Shown here: positions 24,667-32,526 of the stretch, in pieces
How the letters are laid out: each line of letters starts with the position of its first letter
How positions within the stretch are numbered: the first letter of the stretch is position 1
Assembly: GCF_003205235.1 (NCBI RefSeq)
Contig: NZ_QJSM01000012.1
Span: forward strand, 1-41,264
Source: Thermoplasma sp. Kam2015
GTDB lineage: Archaea > Thermoplasmatota > Thermoplasmata > Thermoplasmatales > Thermoplasmataceae
Length of the DNA: 41,264 bases
Direction of reading: 5' to 3'
Notes under the pieces: model-generated
Told to the model about the DNA's origin: nothing
Databases searched by the model: none
What the model saw: the letters and a program-made list of their open reading frames with translations, nothing else
Program-made: the position numbers and the translations under genes

Positions 24667-24700
24667 TCATCGAATCATTATGGCCATAAAGATTCGATGA
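24667..24700. repeat. 34-bp near-perfect palindrome between tRNA-Trp and the next gene
   Basis: TCATCGAATC (24667-24676) is the exact reverse complement of GATTCGATGA (24691-24700). Inside, after a single A-A mismatch, lies the perfect 12-bp palindrome TTATGGCCATAA (24678-24689). The locus is convergent: tRNA-Trp ends at 24631 on the plus strand and the 121-residue gene ends at 24746 on the minus strand. A bidirectional termination or processing structure, or a protein-binding site, are both possible. Confidence 0.8.
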
Positions 24701-24745
24701 AACATCATATATTATATTCTATCAAAAAATATCAGATGATTGAGT

Positions 24746-25111
24746 TTAACTCAAAGTTTTTATCAGGGATGCAATTTTTCCATCCTTATCGACATTGTTC
24801 AAAGCTTTGGTGAGATTCGAGGCATCTCTATTTTTCTGTTTTTCTGGAAGCTCCTTCTGCGCCTTCAATCTGGCCTCTATCACTTTCTTTGCTGTTGCAT
24901 CAGGTAGGCTCCTAACAAGGGTGAGGTTAGTTTCACATAGGCCTATATATTCAGCGTCTGTACCGACTTTGTCCACCTGCATGATCATATCCTTCATTGC
25001 TGAGGCAATCTCGTCTACGTTTTTCCCGAGCAGGCCGTTAAATATCTCAAGCATTGCTGCAGACTGATCCTTCTTGTTCATTTTCAATATTTTCTTTATA
25101 TCTATGTCCAT
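24746..25111 (-). CDS. 121-residue protein of unknown function
   Basis: A mostly helical, charged protein beginning MDIDIKKILKMNKKDQSAAM. It contains a Leu/Met-rich middle (EIFNGLLGKNVDEIASAMKDMIMQVDKVG) and a long Lys/Gln/Glu stretch (KKVIEARLKAQKELPEKQKNRDASNLTKALNNVDKDG) with coiled-coil character. I do not recognise the family; it may be restricted to Thermoplasmatales. The start at 25111 is chosen over the further-upstream TTG at 25126 because a TATA-like AACTATTTGA lies about 22-30 bp before it. A 12-bp palindrome just upstream (25144-25155) could be an operator. Confidence 0.6.
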   Translation of the reverse strand: MDIDIKKILKMNKKDQSAAMLEIFNGLLGKNVDEIASAMKDMIMQVDKVGTDAEYIGLCETNLTLVRSLPDATAKKVIEARLKAQKELPEKQKNRDASNLTKALNNVDKDGKIASLIKTLS

Positions 25112-25143
25112 AGTTAGATATCGCATTCAAATAGTTAATCTTT

Positions 25144-25155
25144 TCATCATGATGA
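25144..25155. promoter_or_regulatory. 12-bp palindrome upstream of the 121-residue gene
   Basis: TCATCATGATGA is a perfect palindrome immediately upstream of the TATA region of the minus-strand gene starting at 25111. It suits a dimeric regulator site. The rest of the 25112-25374 gap is very AT-rich. A 60-codon TTG-started frame on the plus strand there has no credible composition, and I see no other gene. Confidence 0.35.
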
Positions 25156-25374
25156 TAAAAAATCATATTTATGAATTAATCATATGAAATTATATACGTA
25201 TAGATGAGGATCATTGGTATTTCAGAAAATGTATGATATGTCTATAGTTCATTTATTAGATGAACATTTTACATCAGAACATGTTGAATATCAGAACATA
25301 ACCCTTCTTCAAACGCACTATGGATTTAAAAATCTTAAAAATAGAGAAAGATGTAAAATAGAAAATAAATTTTT

Positions 25375-25692
25375 TCAAAGCACCAGATACATGTAGCCTT
25401 CCTGTTTCCTCTTTATTATTTCCTTCAGGCTGGCCGGAACATATACCACTCCGGGCGCGAGTTCGTCCTTCTGTATATTTCTCGCTTCCATGGATGTACC
25501 GCAGGCAACCACAGAAACCTTCTTGTTCTCAAGAATAGGTTTTATCCTGTTCTTCTGGGTCACCGCCGCTATCCCTCCATTGAGATAGACAACTTCAACC
25601 AGCTCGGTCTCTGGCATCTCCGACAGATGGGTAGCTGCTGTTATGGACATCGGTATTTTTTCTTCAGAATCAACAGAAAGTATTATTTTCAT
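25375..25692 (-). CDS. DsrE-family protein
   Basis: A 105-residue DsrE/DsrF-like small alpha/beta protein. The pattern MKIILSVDS...AATHLSEMPETELVEVVYLNGGIAAV...ENKKVSVVACGTSMEARNIQKDELAPGVVYVPASLKEIIKRKQEGYMYLVL is typical: a central acid-stretch strand, the cysteine in VVACGTSM at the position that carries persulfide in sulfur-relay members, and the terminal KQxxGYxYL motif. Relatives shuttle sulfur or act in redox regulation, often as homohexamers. No sulfur-pathway partner gene lies adjacent, so the role is open. The start at 25692 is preferred, because the upstream extension to 25755 has no family match and would overlap the promoter (TTAATATT). Confidence 0.75.
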   Translation of the reverse strand: MKIILSVDSEEKIPMSITAATHLSEMPETELVEVVYLNGGIAAVTQKNRIKPILENKKVSVVACGTSMEARNIQKDELAPGVVYVPASLKEIIKRKQEGYMYLVL

Positions 25693-25876
25693 ATGTGAAC
25701 ATTGCGTTCTAATATTAACGTATCGTGCCGGTATGGTTATATGATTTTTTGTCATGACTTATACTTTTTGCTTGAAATATATTAATTTAATCTTTAATAT
25801 ATTCATTTATGACCGAGAAATCGCGAATTGTGAGAAACGATAAAATCATCAAGCCTTAGCTGGGTATTCTGTCTAC

Positions 25877-27730
25877 TCAGTCTAACGTCATTTTTCCCAG
25901 ATCTTCAATCTCCCTGATGACTTCGGTATCATCTGTATTGCTAATGTCGCCCATTGGAAGACCGCAAAACGCCGATCTTATTACACGGCGCATTATTTTT
26001 CCATTCCTGGTCTTCGGTATCTTCGAGATGCGGAATACATGGGAAGGTCTGAATGGCTTTCCCATTCCGTTTTCGACGGCCTCCTCTATTCTGCCGTTTA
26101 ACCCTGGATCCCCAACATAGAACACCGCTATGACCTCACCCTTGATCCTGTCAGGTATGGATACAACTGCACATTCCGTCACTCCATCAACACGCATAAC
26201 GAGATCTTCAACCTCGTTTGGGCCAACTCTCTTCCCGGCTATCTTTATTACATCATCCGATCTCCCGTACAGATAGAAGTATCCGTCCTCGTCCATCTCT
26301 CCGAAGTCGCCATGGAACCATATGCCCTTAAATCTTGACCAGTATGTTTCCAGATATTTCTCTCTGTTATTCCATAATCCACGCGTCATGGATGGACTTG
26401 GATATTTTGCAACCAGATATCCAACGGTGTTGTAAACCTCCTGTCCCTGCTCATTGAATATTGAAGCATTCATACCTAGACCCCTGTAGAGGCATTTCGG
26501 TTTCTGCGGCACCGCTGGATTTGAAGCCAGGAAGCATCCAATTATATCGGTGCCTCCAGATATGTTTGATATGGATGCCCTGCCACGTCCAAGCACATTG
26601 AAAAGATATACCCAAGATTCTTCATCCCAGGGCTCTCCAGTTGATCCGAATACACGAACAGTGTCAAAGGTTCTTCTCGTGCCTCTGTATTTTATCATCC
26701 GGACAACCGTCGGAGAAAGTCCAAGTATAGTAACCCTGTTTTTTTCTGCAATGTCGAACAGTCTATCTGGCTCAGGATAGTCGATCGCCCCATCATACAG
26801 AAGTATCGTTCCATGCAGGGCGTTTGTACCAATGAGCGCCCATGGCCCCATCATCCATCCTAGATCCGTGATCCAGTGAAGGACATCCTCCTCCTTAAGA
26901 TCCATGTAATATTTGACTTCCTTCGCAATATTGACCAGGGCACCTCCGTGCACATGCACCGTTCCTTTAGGCTTACCGGTCGTACCGGAGGTATAGAGCA
27001 TTATTGCTGGGTCTTCGCTCCCTGTCCTCTCGGTCTCCACATTTTTGCTCCCACTCACGGCATCCTCAAAGCGGTAAAATTTTCCAGAATCTCCGTCCAT
27101 AATTGTCTTTATGCTTATCTTCTCTGCAACTCCCGCCATGTCTATGGATTTGCCTTTCCTTTCGTAGGATCTTGACGTTATGAGCAGTTTTGCTCCAGAA
27201 TCCTCTATTCGCCCTCTTACTGCGCTGAGGCCGTATCCAGAGAACATAGGGACAGCAACCGCGCCTATGCGGAGTATAGAATAAAAGGCTATAGCACTGT
27301 TTGCATTGAATGGCATGTAGACCGCAACCCTGTCGCCCTTTCTTATGCCAAGATCAAGGAGTGTAGAGGCCAGTGAGGATACCTTTCTGTTAAGTTCAGA
27401 ATAGGATAATTTTGAGTTTTCTCCAGACTCAGCCTCGTATATTATAGCGGTCTTTCCTGATGAGGAATATCTTTCAACGGCATTAAACTCTATGTTTATC
27501 TCTCCTCCTGTGAACCATCTGGCCCATTCAACGCCATCAGAAAGATCGACTACGCGATCATATTTTCTGAAGAACTCAATGCCGAGATCGTCAATGGCCC
27601 TGGGCCAAAACCATTCCGGATCATTGTCTGCTCTCCTGTACAGATCTTTAACACTGATTCCAAGTGAATTCGCAAATCTCCCAAGGTTTGTGTTGGATAC
27701 GATCTCATCCGATGGCCTGTAATAAAACAT
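25877..27730 (-). CDS. AMP-forming acyl-CoA synthetase, acetyl-CoA-synthetase-like
   Basis: A 617-residue ANL-superfamily acyl-CoA synthetase. It has the ACS-type N-terminal extension, P-loop YTSGTTGKPKG, the A5-type motif GGTDIIG (ISNISGGTDIIG), adenylate-binding WFHGDFGEMDEDGYFYLYGRSDD, hinge GKRVGPNEVE and the catalytic A10 lysine in KIPKTRNGKIMRR. It activates a carboxylic acid to acyl-CoA with ATP. The sequence is closer to acetyl/propionyl than to long-chain enzymes, but specificity cannot be fixed from sequence alone. It lies in the same orientation as the isovaleryl-type acyl-CoA dehydrogenase upstream, separated by 328 bp, with its own TATA box (AAATATATTTATTC, about 30 bp before ATG). 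Confidence 0.9.
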   Translation of the reverse strand: MFYYRPSDEIVSNTNLGRFANSLGISVKDLYRRADNDPEWFWPRAIDDLGIEFFRKYDRVVDLSDGVEWARWFTGGEINIEFNAVERYSSSGKTAIIYEAESGENSKLSYSELNRKVSSLASTLLDLGIRKGDRVAVYMPFNANSAIAFYSILRIGAVAVPMFSGYGLSAVRGRIEDSGAKLLITSRSYERKGKSIDMAGVAEKISIKTIMDGDSGKFYRFEDAVSGSKNVETERTGSEDPAIMLYTSGTTGKPKGTVHVHGGALVNIAKEVKYYMDLKEEDVLHWITDLGWMMGPWALIGTNALHGTILLYDGAIDYPEPDRLFDIAEKNRVTILGLSPTVVRMIKYRGTRRTFDTVRVFGSTGEPWDEESWVYLFNVLGRGRASISNISGGTDIIGCFLASNPAVPQKPKCLYRGLGMNASIFNEQGQEVYNTVGYLVAKYPSPSMTRGLWNNREKYLETYWSRFKGIWFHGDFGEMDEDGYFYLYGRSDDVIKIAGKRVGPNEVEDLVMRVDGVTECAVVSIPDRIKGEVIAVFYVGDPGLNGRIEEAVENGMGKPFRPSHVFRISKIPKTRNGKIMRRVIRSAFCGLPMGDISNTDDTEVIREIEDLGKMTLD

Positions 27731-28058
27731 AGTTGTACCAATGAATAAATATATTTAATATTTTTTACATATTTTATCTTCAAGGTATTTGAGGCTGCTA
27801 CCTAGAAATTCAATTATGGTTCTCAAAAATTATTATCTATACGTCCCGTTCCCATTTCCAGATCAAACCAATATTCCTTCATCTCAGAATGGGCCGCGTT
27901 TCCTGATTCAAAACATATGGCTGATGTCCTCAGGACTCAGGCATCACACCAGAGGTATCAGTCCAGGCATAAATTCTGAAATGTCATTACGCACTTTATA
28001 TCTCTATAAGTATCTGAGCCTTCTTGCTATTTTTCTGTAAATTCTTATGGTTTTTCTA
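27731..28058 (-). other. 328-bp gap between acyl-CoA synthetase and acyl-CoA dehydrogenase
   Basis: It holds the synthetase promoter (AT-rich, about 27748-27770) and AT-rich leader DNA. In the middle (27925-27945) there is a nearly tandem 7-mer (CTCAGGA then CTCAGG). I see no gene: the 83-codon plus-strand frame starting at 27789 has no protein-like composition and no promoter. A structured RNA cannot be excluded, but no known riboswitch consensus fits. Confidence 0.5.
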
Positions 28059-29207
28059 TTATTCTATTCTTCGGCCTTCAGCGTACATTCTAGTCAGCGC
28101 CTTTGCTATTACGCGCTTTCTGATCTCCGTTGTGCCAGCGCCTATCTGGCCCAGTATTGCATCCCTCAACAGCATCTCGATCCCTGTATCCTTTATGTAG
28201 CCGTATCCACCGAATATCTGTATAGCTTCCCTTGCTATGTATTCTGCAGATTCAGATGCATACATTATTGCAGAAGCTGCATCAATAGGATCCATAATAT
28301 CATACTGGAGTTTTTCCAGAGCTTTGAATGCAAGCATCCGGCTTGCTTCGTACCTCACATACATATAGGATAATTTTTCCTGTATGAGTTCGAACTCATT
28401 GATGTGTAAACCGAACTGTTTCCTCTGCGACGCATAATTAACTGCCTCATCTATAGCGCGTCTCGCCAGGCCTATGAAAATGAACGATAGTATAACGCGT
28501 TCAGAGTTCAGGCCGGACATTATGATCCTTTTACCATCTCCCCTCTTACCAAGAATCCTTTTCTCTTCTATCCTTATCCTGTTGAACGACAGTTCACCTG
28601 TCGGTGATCCGCGCATGCCCATCTTTTCCAGTGATCTTCCCCTGCTGAACCCTTCATCAGCTGCAAGGACTATGACTGATGAATAGCCTTCTCCATCCCG
28701 GGAATGTACAAGAAATAGGTCGGCATATGGTGCATTGGTTATGAACATCTTGCTTCCTGAAAGATACAGCCCGCCATCCTTCTCTTCGATGTGTGTTGAC
28801 ATAGAGAGAGCGTCAGATCCAGATCCAGGTTCGGTAAGACATAGAGATCCTATGTATTCGCCGGAAGCGAGCATAGGAACAAAGGTCTCTCTTATGTATT
28901 CTGATCCATTTCTATATATATTGTCTAGACAGAGATTGCTGTGCGCACCATATGATAGTGCCAGCGAAGGAGAGGAATATCCAAGTTCATCCTCTATGAT
29001 CGCCTGTGCAATATACCCTGCACCGCTTCCTCCATATTCTGGTGGGATGGTTACACCGAGATAGCCCATCTTGCCCATAAGCTTGAACTTATCAACCGGA
29101 AAATAATCATCTCTATCTATCTTCATTCTGATGGGTTCAATCTCCCTCCTTACAAATTCCCTGACGGAAGATCTTATCATATCGGAGGCATCAGTAAATC
29201 CCTGCAT
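28059..29207 (-). CDS. acyl-CoA dehydrogenase, isovaleryl-CoA dehydrogenase type
   Basis: A 382-residue ACAD with the standard N-terminal helical, middle beta (CLTEPGSGSDALS, the FAD/substrate signature; MFITNAPYADLFLVHSRD) and C-terminal helical domains (QIFGGYGYIKDTGIEMLLRDA). The position of the usual catalytic Glu near the C-terminus reads IGAGTTEIR, with Ala in place of Glu, exactly as in isovaleryl-CoA dehydrogenase. There the base comes from an earlier helix, and a candidate Glu is seen here in GLNSERVILS. It would oxidise a branched acyl-CoA such as isovaleryl- or isobutyryl-CoA and reduce ETF. A TATATATAG element at 29231-29239 sits 26 bp before the second in-frame ATG (29207), so that start is preferred over 29222. 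Confidence 0.88.
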   Translation of the reverse strand: MQGFTDASDMIRSSVREFVRREIEPIRMKIDRDDYFPVDKFKLMGKMGYLGVTIPPEYGGSGAGYIAQAIIEDELGYSSPSLALSYGAHSNLCLDNIYRNGSEYIRETFVPMLASGEYIGSLCLTEPGSGSDALSMSTHIEEKDGGLYLSGSKMFITNAPYADLFLVHSRDGEGYSSVIVLAADEGFSRGRSLEKMGMRGSPTGELSFNRIRIEEKRILGKRGDGKRIIMSGLNSERVILSFIFIGLARRAIDEAVNYASQRKQFGLHINEFELIQEKLSYMYVRYEASRMLAFKALEKLQYDIMDPIDAASAIMYASESAEYIAREAIQIFGGYGYIKDTGIEMLLRDAILGQIGAGTTEIRKRVIAKALTRMYAEGRRIE

Positions 29208-29230
29208 TGATATATGTATCATATTCTAGC

Positions 29231-29239
29231 TATATATAG
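29231..29239 (-). promoter_or_regulatory. TATA box of the acyl-CoA dehydrogenase gene
   Basis: TATATATAG (minus strand CTATATATA) is centred at about 29235, 26-28 bp before the ATG at 29207 but only 13 bp before the ATG at 29222. This spacing decides the start. Confidence 0.5.
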
Positions 29240-29289
29240 TTTATTGAAAACTTATTGATTAATTGAAAATGTAATAAATTTATATAAAT

Positions 29290-29838
29290 TCATGCATTAC
29301 CAGTCAAATCAGCATATTTCTTTATGTCTTCTGGATAATTTATGCTTATGAAGAAACGTTCCTCCTCCTCACTTATGGGTACGCGTTCAATGTCTATCAG
29401 ACTCAGAAATCCTATCAGGCTTTCCCCTCCAGACTCTATATAAGCGTTCAGCGCGTCGTATATCGATTCAGTATATATGCCGAAGAGGGGTTCTATGAGT
29501 CCATCAGAGTGAACGGGAAATGTAGGTTTTCCGCTGTAAGACCTCAACACCTTGCTTACGATATCCTGTGTTATGAACGGCATATCTCCTGCAACCGCAA
29601 AGAATGTACCAAACCTGTCCAATGCGGTGAGAACTGAATCGGTTATGATCCCCTCCGTTGTATCCAGAACCACCTGGCAATCCTGACATCTCAGTGCTGG
29701 ATCCTTTGTGTATAGAATGACGTTACCCTGATCCTTTAACTTTGATGCAACCATATCTATGATGCGGCGGCCATTCAGCATTGCAGAATGCTTGCCTGGA
29801 AAGCGGACACTTTTCTTTGCAAAAATCACGAAGTCCAT
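29290..29838 (-). CDS. MobA-like molybdopterin guanylyltransferase / NTP transferase
   Basis: A 182-residue GT-A-fold nucleotidyltransferase. MobA-type features are the N-terminal glycine/basic loop VRFPGKHSAML (normally GxSxRFGxxK), VVLDTTEGIITDSVLTAL, the metal-binding FFAVAGDMPFI (DxP), VHSDGLIEPLFGIYTESI (pdG.PLfglY) and FISINYPEDIKKY (NiNtPeDl). MobA adds GMP to molybdopterin to make the dinucleotide cofactor of molybdo/tungsto-enzymes. The protein is somewhat short, and related CTP or GTP transferases remain possible. A TATA box GTTATTTATC lies 26 bp before the ATG at 29838. It is probably a single-gene unit downstream of a plus-strand RNA-like region. Confidence 0.8.
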   Translation of the reverse strand: MDFVIFAKKSVRFPGKHSAMLNGRRIIDMVASKLKDQGNVILYTKDPALRCQDCQVVLDTTEGIITDSVLTALDRFGTFFAVAGDMPFITQDIVSKVLRSYSGKPTFPVHSDGLIEPLFGIYTESIYDALNAYIESGGESLIGFLSLIDIERVPISEEEERFFISINYPEDIKKYADLTGNA

Positions 29839-29893
29839 GACAATGAATTGTCCGGATCAGATAAATAACTTTCTCATGCCTCTACTTTAGAGA

Positions 29894-29929
29894 GATGCTG
29901 ATGATAAACGTATTATGCTGAGTGGCATC
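29894..29929 (+). ncRNA. possible short box C/D-like RNA element
   Basis: A terminal stem GATGC (29894-29898) / GCATC (29925-29929) encloses box C-like TGATGA (29899-29904), a 13-base spacer and CTGA (29918-29921), the arrangement of a minimal K-turn C/D guide. Archaeal guides are usually about 50-60 bases with two box pairs, and no second pair is seen, so this is only a candidate. Confidence 0.25.
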
Positions 29930-29976
29930 CTAAGACAGATCTGTTAATGACGCCCATCTTTCCAGAAAAACGTCAT

Positions 29977-29986
29977 CTTTTTATGT
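29977..29986 (+). promoter_or_regulatory. TATA box of tRNA-Val
   Basis: CTTTTTATGT is centred about 26 bp before the first base of the tRNA at 30008, the expected archaeal geometry for transcription starting at or near the mature 5' end. Confidence 0.45.
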
Positions 29987-30007
29987 CCGATGCTATTCTC
30001 AATCTGC

Positions 30008-30080
30008 GGGCTCGTGGTCCAGTGGTTACGACGTCGCCCTTACAAGGCGGAGATCACCGGTTCGATCCCGGTCGGGCCCA
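30008..30080 (+). tRNA. tRNA-Val (TAC)
   Basis: A complete cloverleaf: acceptor GGGCTCG (30008-30014) with CGGGCCC (30073-30079), discriminator A30080, D arm GTCCAGTGGTTACGAC, anticodon stem TCGCC/GGCGG, anticodon TAC at 30041-30043 (valine), T arm ACCGG-TTCGATC-CCGGT. There is no intron and no encoded CCA. Immediately after it lies a short palindrome (30082-30096). Confidence 0.96.
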
Positions 30081-30081
30081 T

Positions 30082-30096
30082 ATCATAAATTATGAT
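30082..30096. repeat. 15-bp palindrome directly after tRNA-Val
   Basis: ATCATAA (30082-30088) and TTATGAT (30090-30096) are perfect inverted repeats around one base, two bases after the tRNA end. A termination/processing structure is possible. tRNA 3' ends are also common integration sites, but no integrase or second copy is in the window. Confidence 0.45.
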
Positions 30097-30163
30097 CACC
30101 GATAATCCATAAGGCGAAGTAAAATTTTTCATATACGATCGATATCACTCCTGCTGCAAGATT

Positions 30164-31570
30164 CTACAAGAGATTGTGGGAGAGTATCGAATTCTTAAGT
30201 CTATTCTGAGTGAATGGCAGAGCTATCAGCACTGATGCAAGACAGGCAAAGGTTATTGATGCGTAGATATAAAAACTAGGTATAAACACAGCAATTACTG
30301 CTACAGCTGTAAGCGGAGCAATAACGATACCGGTGACGAAGTTCCTTGCGGAATATCTGGATGAAGAGGGTATTTCACCTATATCTATTATCTGGTAAGG
30401 ATTCACAATACCGGCCAGATAGAAGCCCATCACCGTTACCGATGGTGAAATGAACAGAGTCATAATGGCTATTTTCATAAACATGATCTGACCATAGATA
30501 ACGAATAGAATTATGTTGGCCGCAACAAGAGGCAGAAGAATTAGCAAGGTGGATATTGCCTTTGCCATAGCCGTATGCCTGAAATATATGGCTGCCGGCA
30601 TTGACATAAGTGCCAGCCATATACGCTCAGACTGTATCCAGCCGATACCCCTTATGAGAGGATAGATCGATAGAGCGTAAATTACATAGTAAATCTCGAA
30701 GATCGATCTTGCTGTTGACGGAGTAAGCAGTATTCCTATGCCATATAATGTAGCTATTATGATGGAGATAACCAGCCCAATCCCGATGTTTATCCTGCCT
30801 GCATAGTTCTTCGAAACGGATCCGAGCCTCATGGTGGAAGATCCGCCCATCATTCTCAGATTGAATCTGTATATGGCACCTATGGGCGTGGTTCCAGCAA
30901 ATCTTATAGATTTCCTGACATTGGAAGATCCCGGCATAACTGACCTATAATAGTATGTTATTTTTGGAGGCCGTATTAAGTTATAGGAAAAGAAGGATGA
31001 TGCAAGAAGCACATCAATAACCGTTCCAGTTATGGGATAGCCAGTAAATGTTGAAATGGGAGAGAAAGGAAAACTCACGAATCCTGGGATCAGATACCAG
31101 ACAAGTATAACTCCTATGAGAATCAGTCTCTTTCTCAGATATATCTTTCTGAGCATGTTTGCAAACGATACGTTTGCCACCATTATAAGCCATAGATCGA
31201 TCGCTGATGGAATGATAAATGCTGGATATTCAAGCGAAGTGAGAAAATACATGAGGAAGAATGCATACATTGAGTTGATAACAATTGATGCAAGGAAGAA
31301 GTTGATCGCAAGGGTTCTAGCCGGGATCGGAGAAGTAAAGAGAAAGTCGAAGTCCGATTTTTTGAATATCGCTGCCGATCCGATCATCAATATGAATGAG
31401 ATGAAGGTTATTATACCAGCGAAAAAGGGAAATTCCGATCTGACTGGTCTGGCAAAATGAAAAGACAGCGCGAGCGTGAATACAGCTGAGATCAGGAATA
31501 TTCCTATTATAATGATGAAGCCTGAGGTTACCCTTGTACGCAGTATGAGAGAAAACAGGCTCTTTCTCAT
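30164..31570 (-). CDS. ABC exporter membrane subunit, large (unknown substrate)
   Basis: A 468-residue integral membrane protein with about 10-12 hydrophobic segments (for example FIIIGIFLISAVFTLALSFHF, FAGIITFISFILMIGSAAIF, LILIGVILVWYLIPGFVSFPF, INIGIGLVISIIIATLYGIGILL, AISTLLILLPLVAANIILFVIYG, FVTGIVIAPLTAVAVIAVFIPSFYIYASITFACLASVLIAL). The large double-module layout, coupled to an ABC ATPase, resembles exporter permeases of the ABC-2/YtrC or BcrB type. A GGAGGG ribosome site lies 4 bases before its start within the end of the ATPase gene, and the two genes overlap by four bases. Substrate is not readable from sequence. Confidence 0.8.
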   Translation of the reverse strand: MRKSLFSLILRTRVTSGFIIIIGIFLISAVFTLALSFHFARPVRSEFPFFAGIITFISFILMIGSAAIFKKSDFDFLFTSPIPARTLAINFFLASIVINSMYAFFLMYFLTSLEYPAFIIPSAIDLWLIMVANVSFANMLRKIYLRKRLILIGVILVWYLIPGFVSFPFSPISTFTGYPITGTVIDVLLASSFFSYNLIRPPKITYYYRSVMPGSSNVRKSIRFAGTTPIGAIYRFNLRMMGGSSTMRLGSVSKNYAGRINIGIGLVISIIIATLYGIGILLTPSTARSIFEIYYVIYALSIYPLIRGIGWIQSERIWLALMSMPAAIYFRHTAMAKAISTLLILLPLVAANIILFVIYGQIMFMKIAIMTLFISPSVTVMGFYLAGIVNPYQIIDIGEIPSSSRYSARNFVTGIVIAPLTAVAVIAVFIPSFYIYASITFACLASVLIALPFTQNRLKNSILSHNLL

Positions 31571-32277
31571 ATTCCCTCCATTATCCTGGATATCACACTC
31601 TCCACGGTCATCTCCTCGTCTCTGCTTATATTCTTTAGATCCTCAATGCTTCCTGACCATACGAGCTTGCCATTATTTATTATTATCACGTATTTCGTGA
31701 ATCTCTCTGCAATAGACATTATGTGGGTAGAAACGAGGAAAGTTGCGTTCATTCCGTTGAAATATTTGATGATTCTTTCCTGCGTCGGAATGTCCAGATA
31801 GTTCAGCGGTTCATCCAGCAGCATAATCTGTGGGTCATGAATTATTGCAAGTGCTATTGATAGCTTCTGCCTGTTGCCTCTTGAGAGTGTACCGACTCTG
31901 CTGTTCCTGTATTGATTGAGATCCATCATATTTAGCAAAAACTCAACCTTATCCTCAAGATCCTGCGTATTTCTCAATGCTCCTATGTACTCCAAGTTTT
32001 CCCTCACGCTTAGGGTCAGATACGGTGAAGCGTCCTCCGGCAGATATCCTATTATCCTCTTGGCTTCAATGGAATCTGGATCATAATTACCCACCTTCAC
32101 ATAGCCTGAATCCGGTTTTATAAGCCCCGCGAGTATCTTAAGTGTGGTGCTCTTTCCAGCCCCATTTGGGCCTATTAGCGCAACCCGTTCCTGGCATTCT
32201 ATCTGGAAACTCAGGCCGTCTAGCGCTTTCTTGGATCCGAAGTTCTTACGTACATCCTGGAATTCGATGCATCTCAT
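31567..32277 (-). CDS. ABC transporter ATP-binding protein
   Basis: A 236-residue ABC ATPase: Walker A GPNGAGKST, Q-loop GYLPEDASPYLTLSVREN, signature LSRGNRQKLSIA (a common variant of LSGGQ in ABC-2 exporters), Walker B IMLLDEPLNYLD and switch histidine region LVSTHIMSIAERF. It is the first gene of a two-gene operon with the large permease. A TATA-like ATTTTAAACT lies 26 bp before its ATG. The type resembles the exporters of lipids, bacitracin-like compounds or Na+ (NatA-like), but I cannot choose between them. Confidence 0.92.
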   Translation of the reverse strand: MRCIEFQDVRKNFGSKKALDGLSFQIECQERVALIGPNGAGKSTTLKILAGLIKPDSGYVKVGNYDPDSIEAKRIIGYLPEDASPYLTLSVRENLEYIGALRNTQDLEDKVEFLLNMMDLNQYRNSRVGTLSRGNRQKLSIALAIIHDPQIMLLDEPLNYLDIPTQERIIKYFNGMNATFLVSTHIMSIAERFTKYVIIINNGKLVWSGSIEDLKNISRDEEMTVESVISRIMEGI

Positions 32278-32432
32278 CTTATGCAGAATATGGCATAGTT
32301 TAAAATAATTTGCATAATGTTATCATCTGTTAAAGCAGCAATGACGCATCAGGCCCCTAAGGAATTTGTGTGCTAAGTCAAAGAAGATTTAAATAGCGTA
32401 TGAGTATATATTTATGCGTGCATCTTATGAGG

Positions 32433-32525
32433 ATGATATATTTTGCCACATTTGAATGGGCAATTTGCAGTATGATTCTCAAGGATATGATGCCACGCAC
32501 TAATAGATATAAGATGGAGGGATAG
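32433..32525 (+). CDS. possible 30-residue leader peptide
   Basis: A short ORF (MIYFATFEWAICSMILKDMM plus PRTNRYKMEG) ends one base before the next gene's ATG. A strong TATA-like ATATATTTAT (32405-32414) is placed so that transcription would begin at about the ORF start, leaderless. Its second ATG in frame (32433) suits the distance best; 32427 is the alternative. The following gene has a GGAGG site inside this ORF's end, so translation could be coupled. Whether it is a functional peptide or only a leader is unknown. Confidence 0.4.
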   Translation: MIYFATFEWAICSMILKDMMPRTNRYKMEG

Positions 32526-32526
32526 A

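Noticed and set aside
25214-25396. A 60-codon plus-strand frame in the gap after the 121-residue gene
   Set aside because: TTG start only, very AT-rich composition, no promoter at the right distance, and its end runs into the DsrE gene on the other strand.
27925-27990. Possible TPP riboswitch, since these are known in Thermoplasma
   Set aside because: CTGAG-type fragments are present, but the conserved ACCCU and GAACCUGAU...GGxUAAUACCAGCGUAGG blocks are not, and the downstream gene is not thiamine-related.
27789-28040. An 83-codon plus-strand frame between the synthetase and the acyl-CoA dehydrogenase
   Set aside because: Composition is not protein-like and no promoter or ribosome site precedes it.
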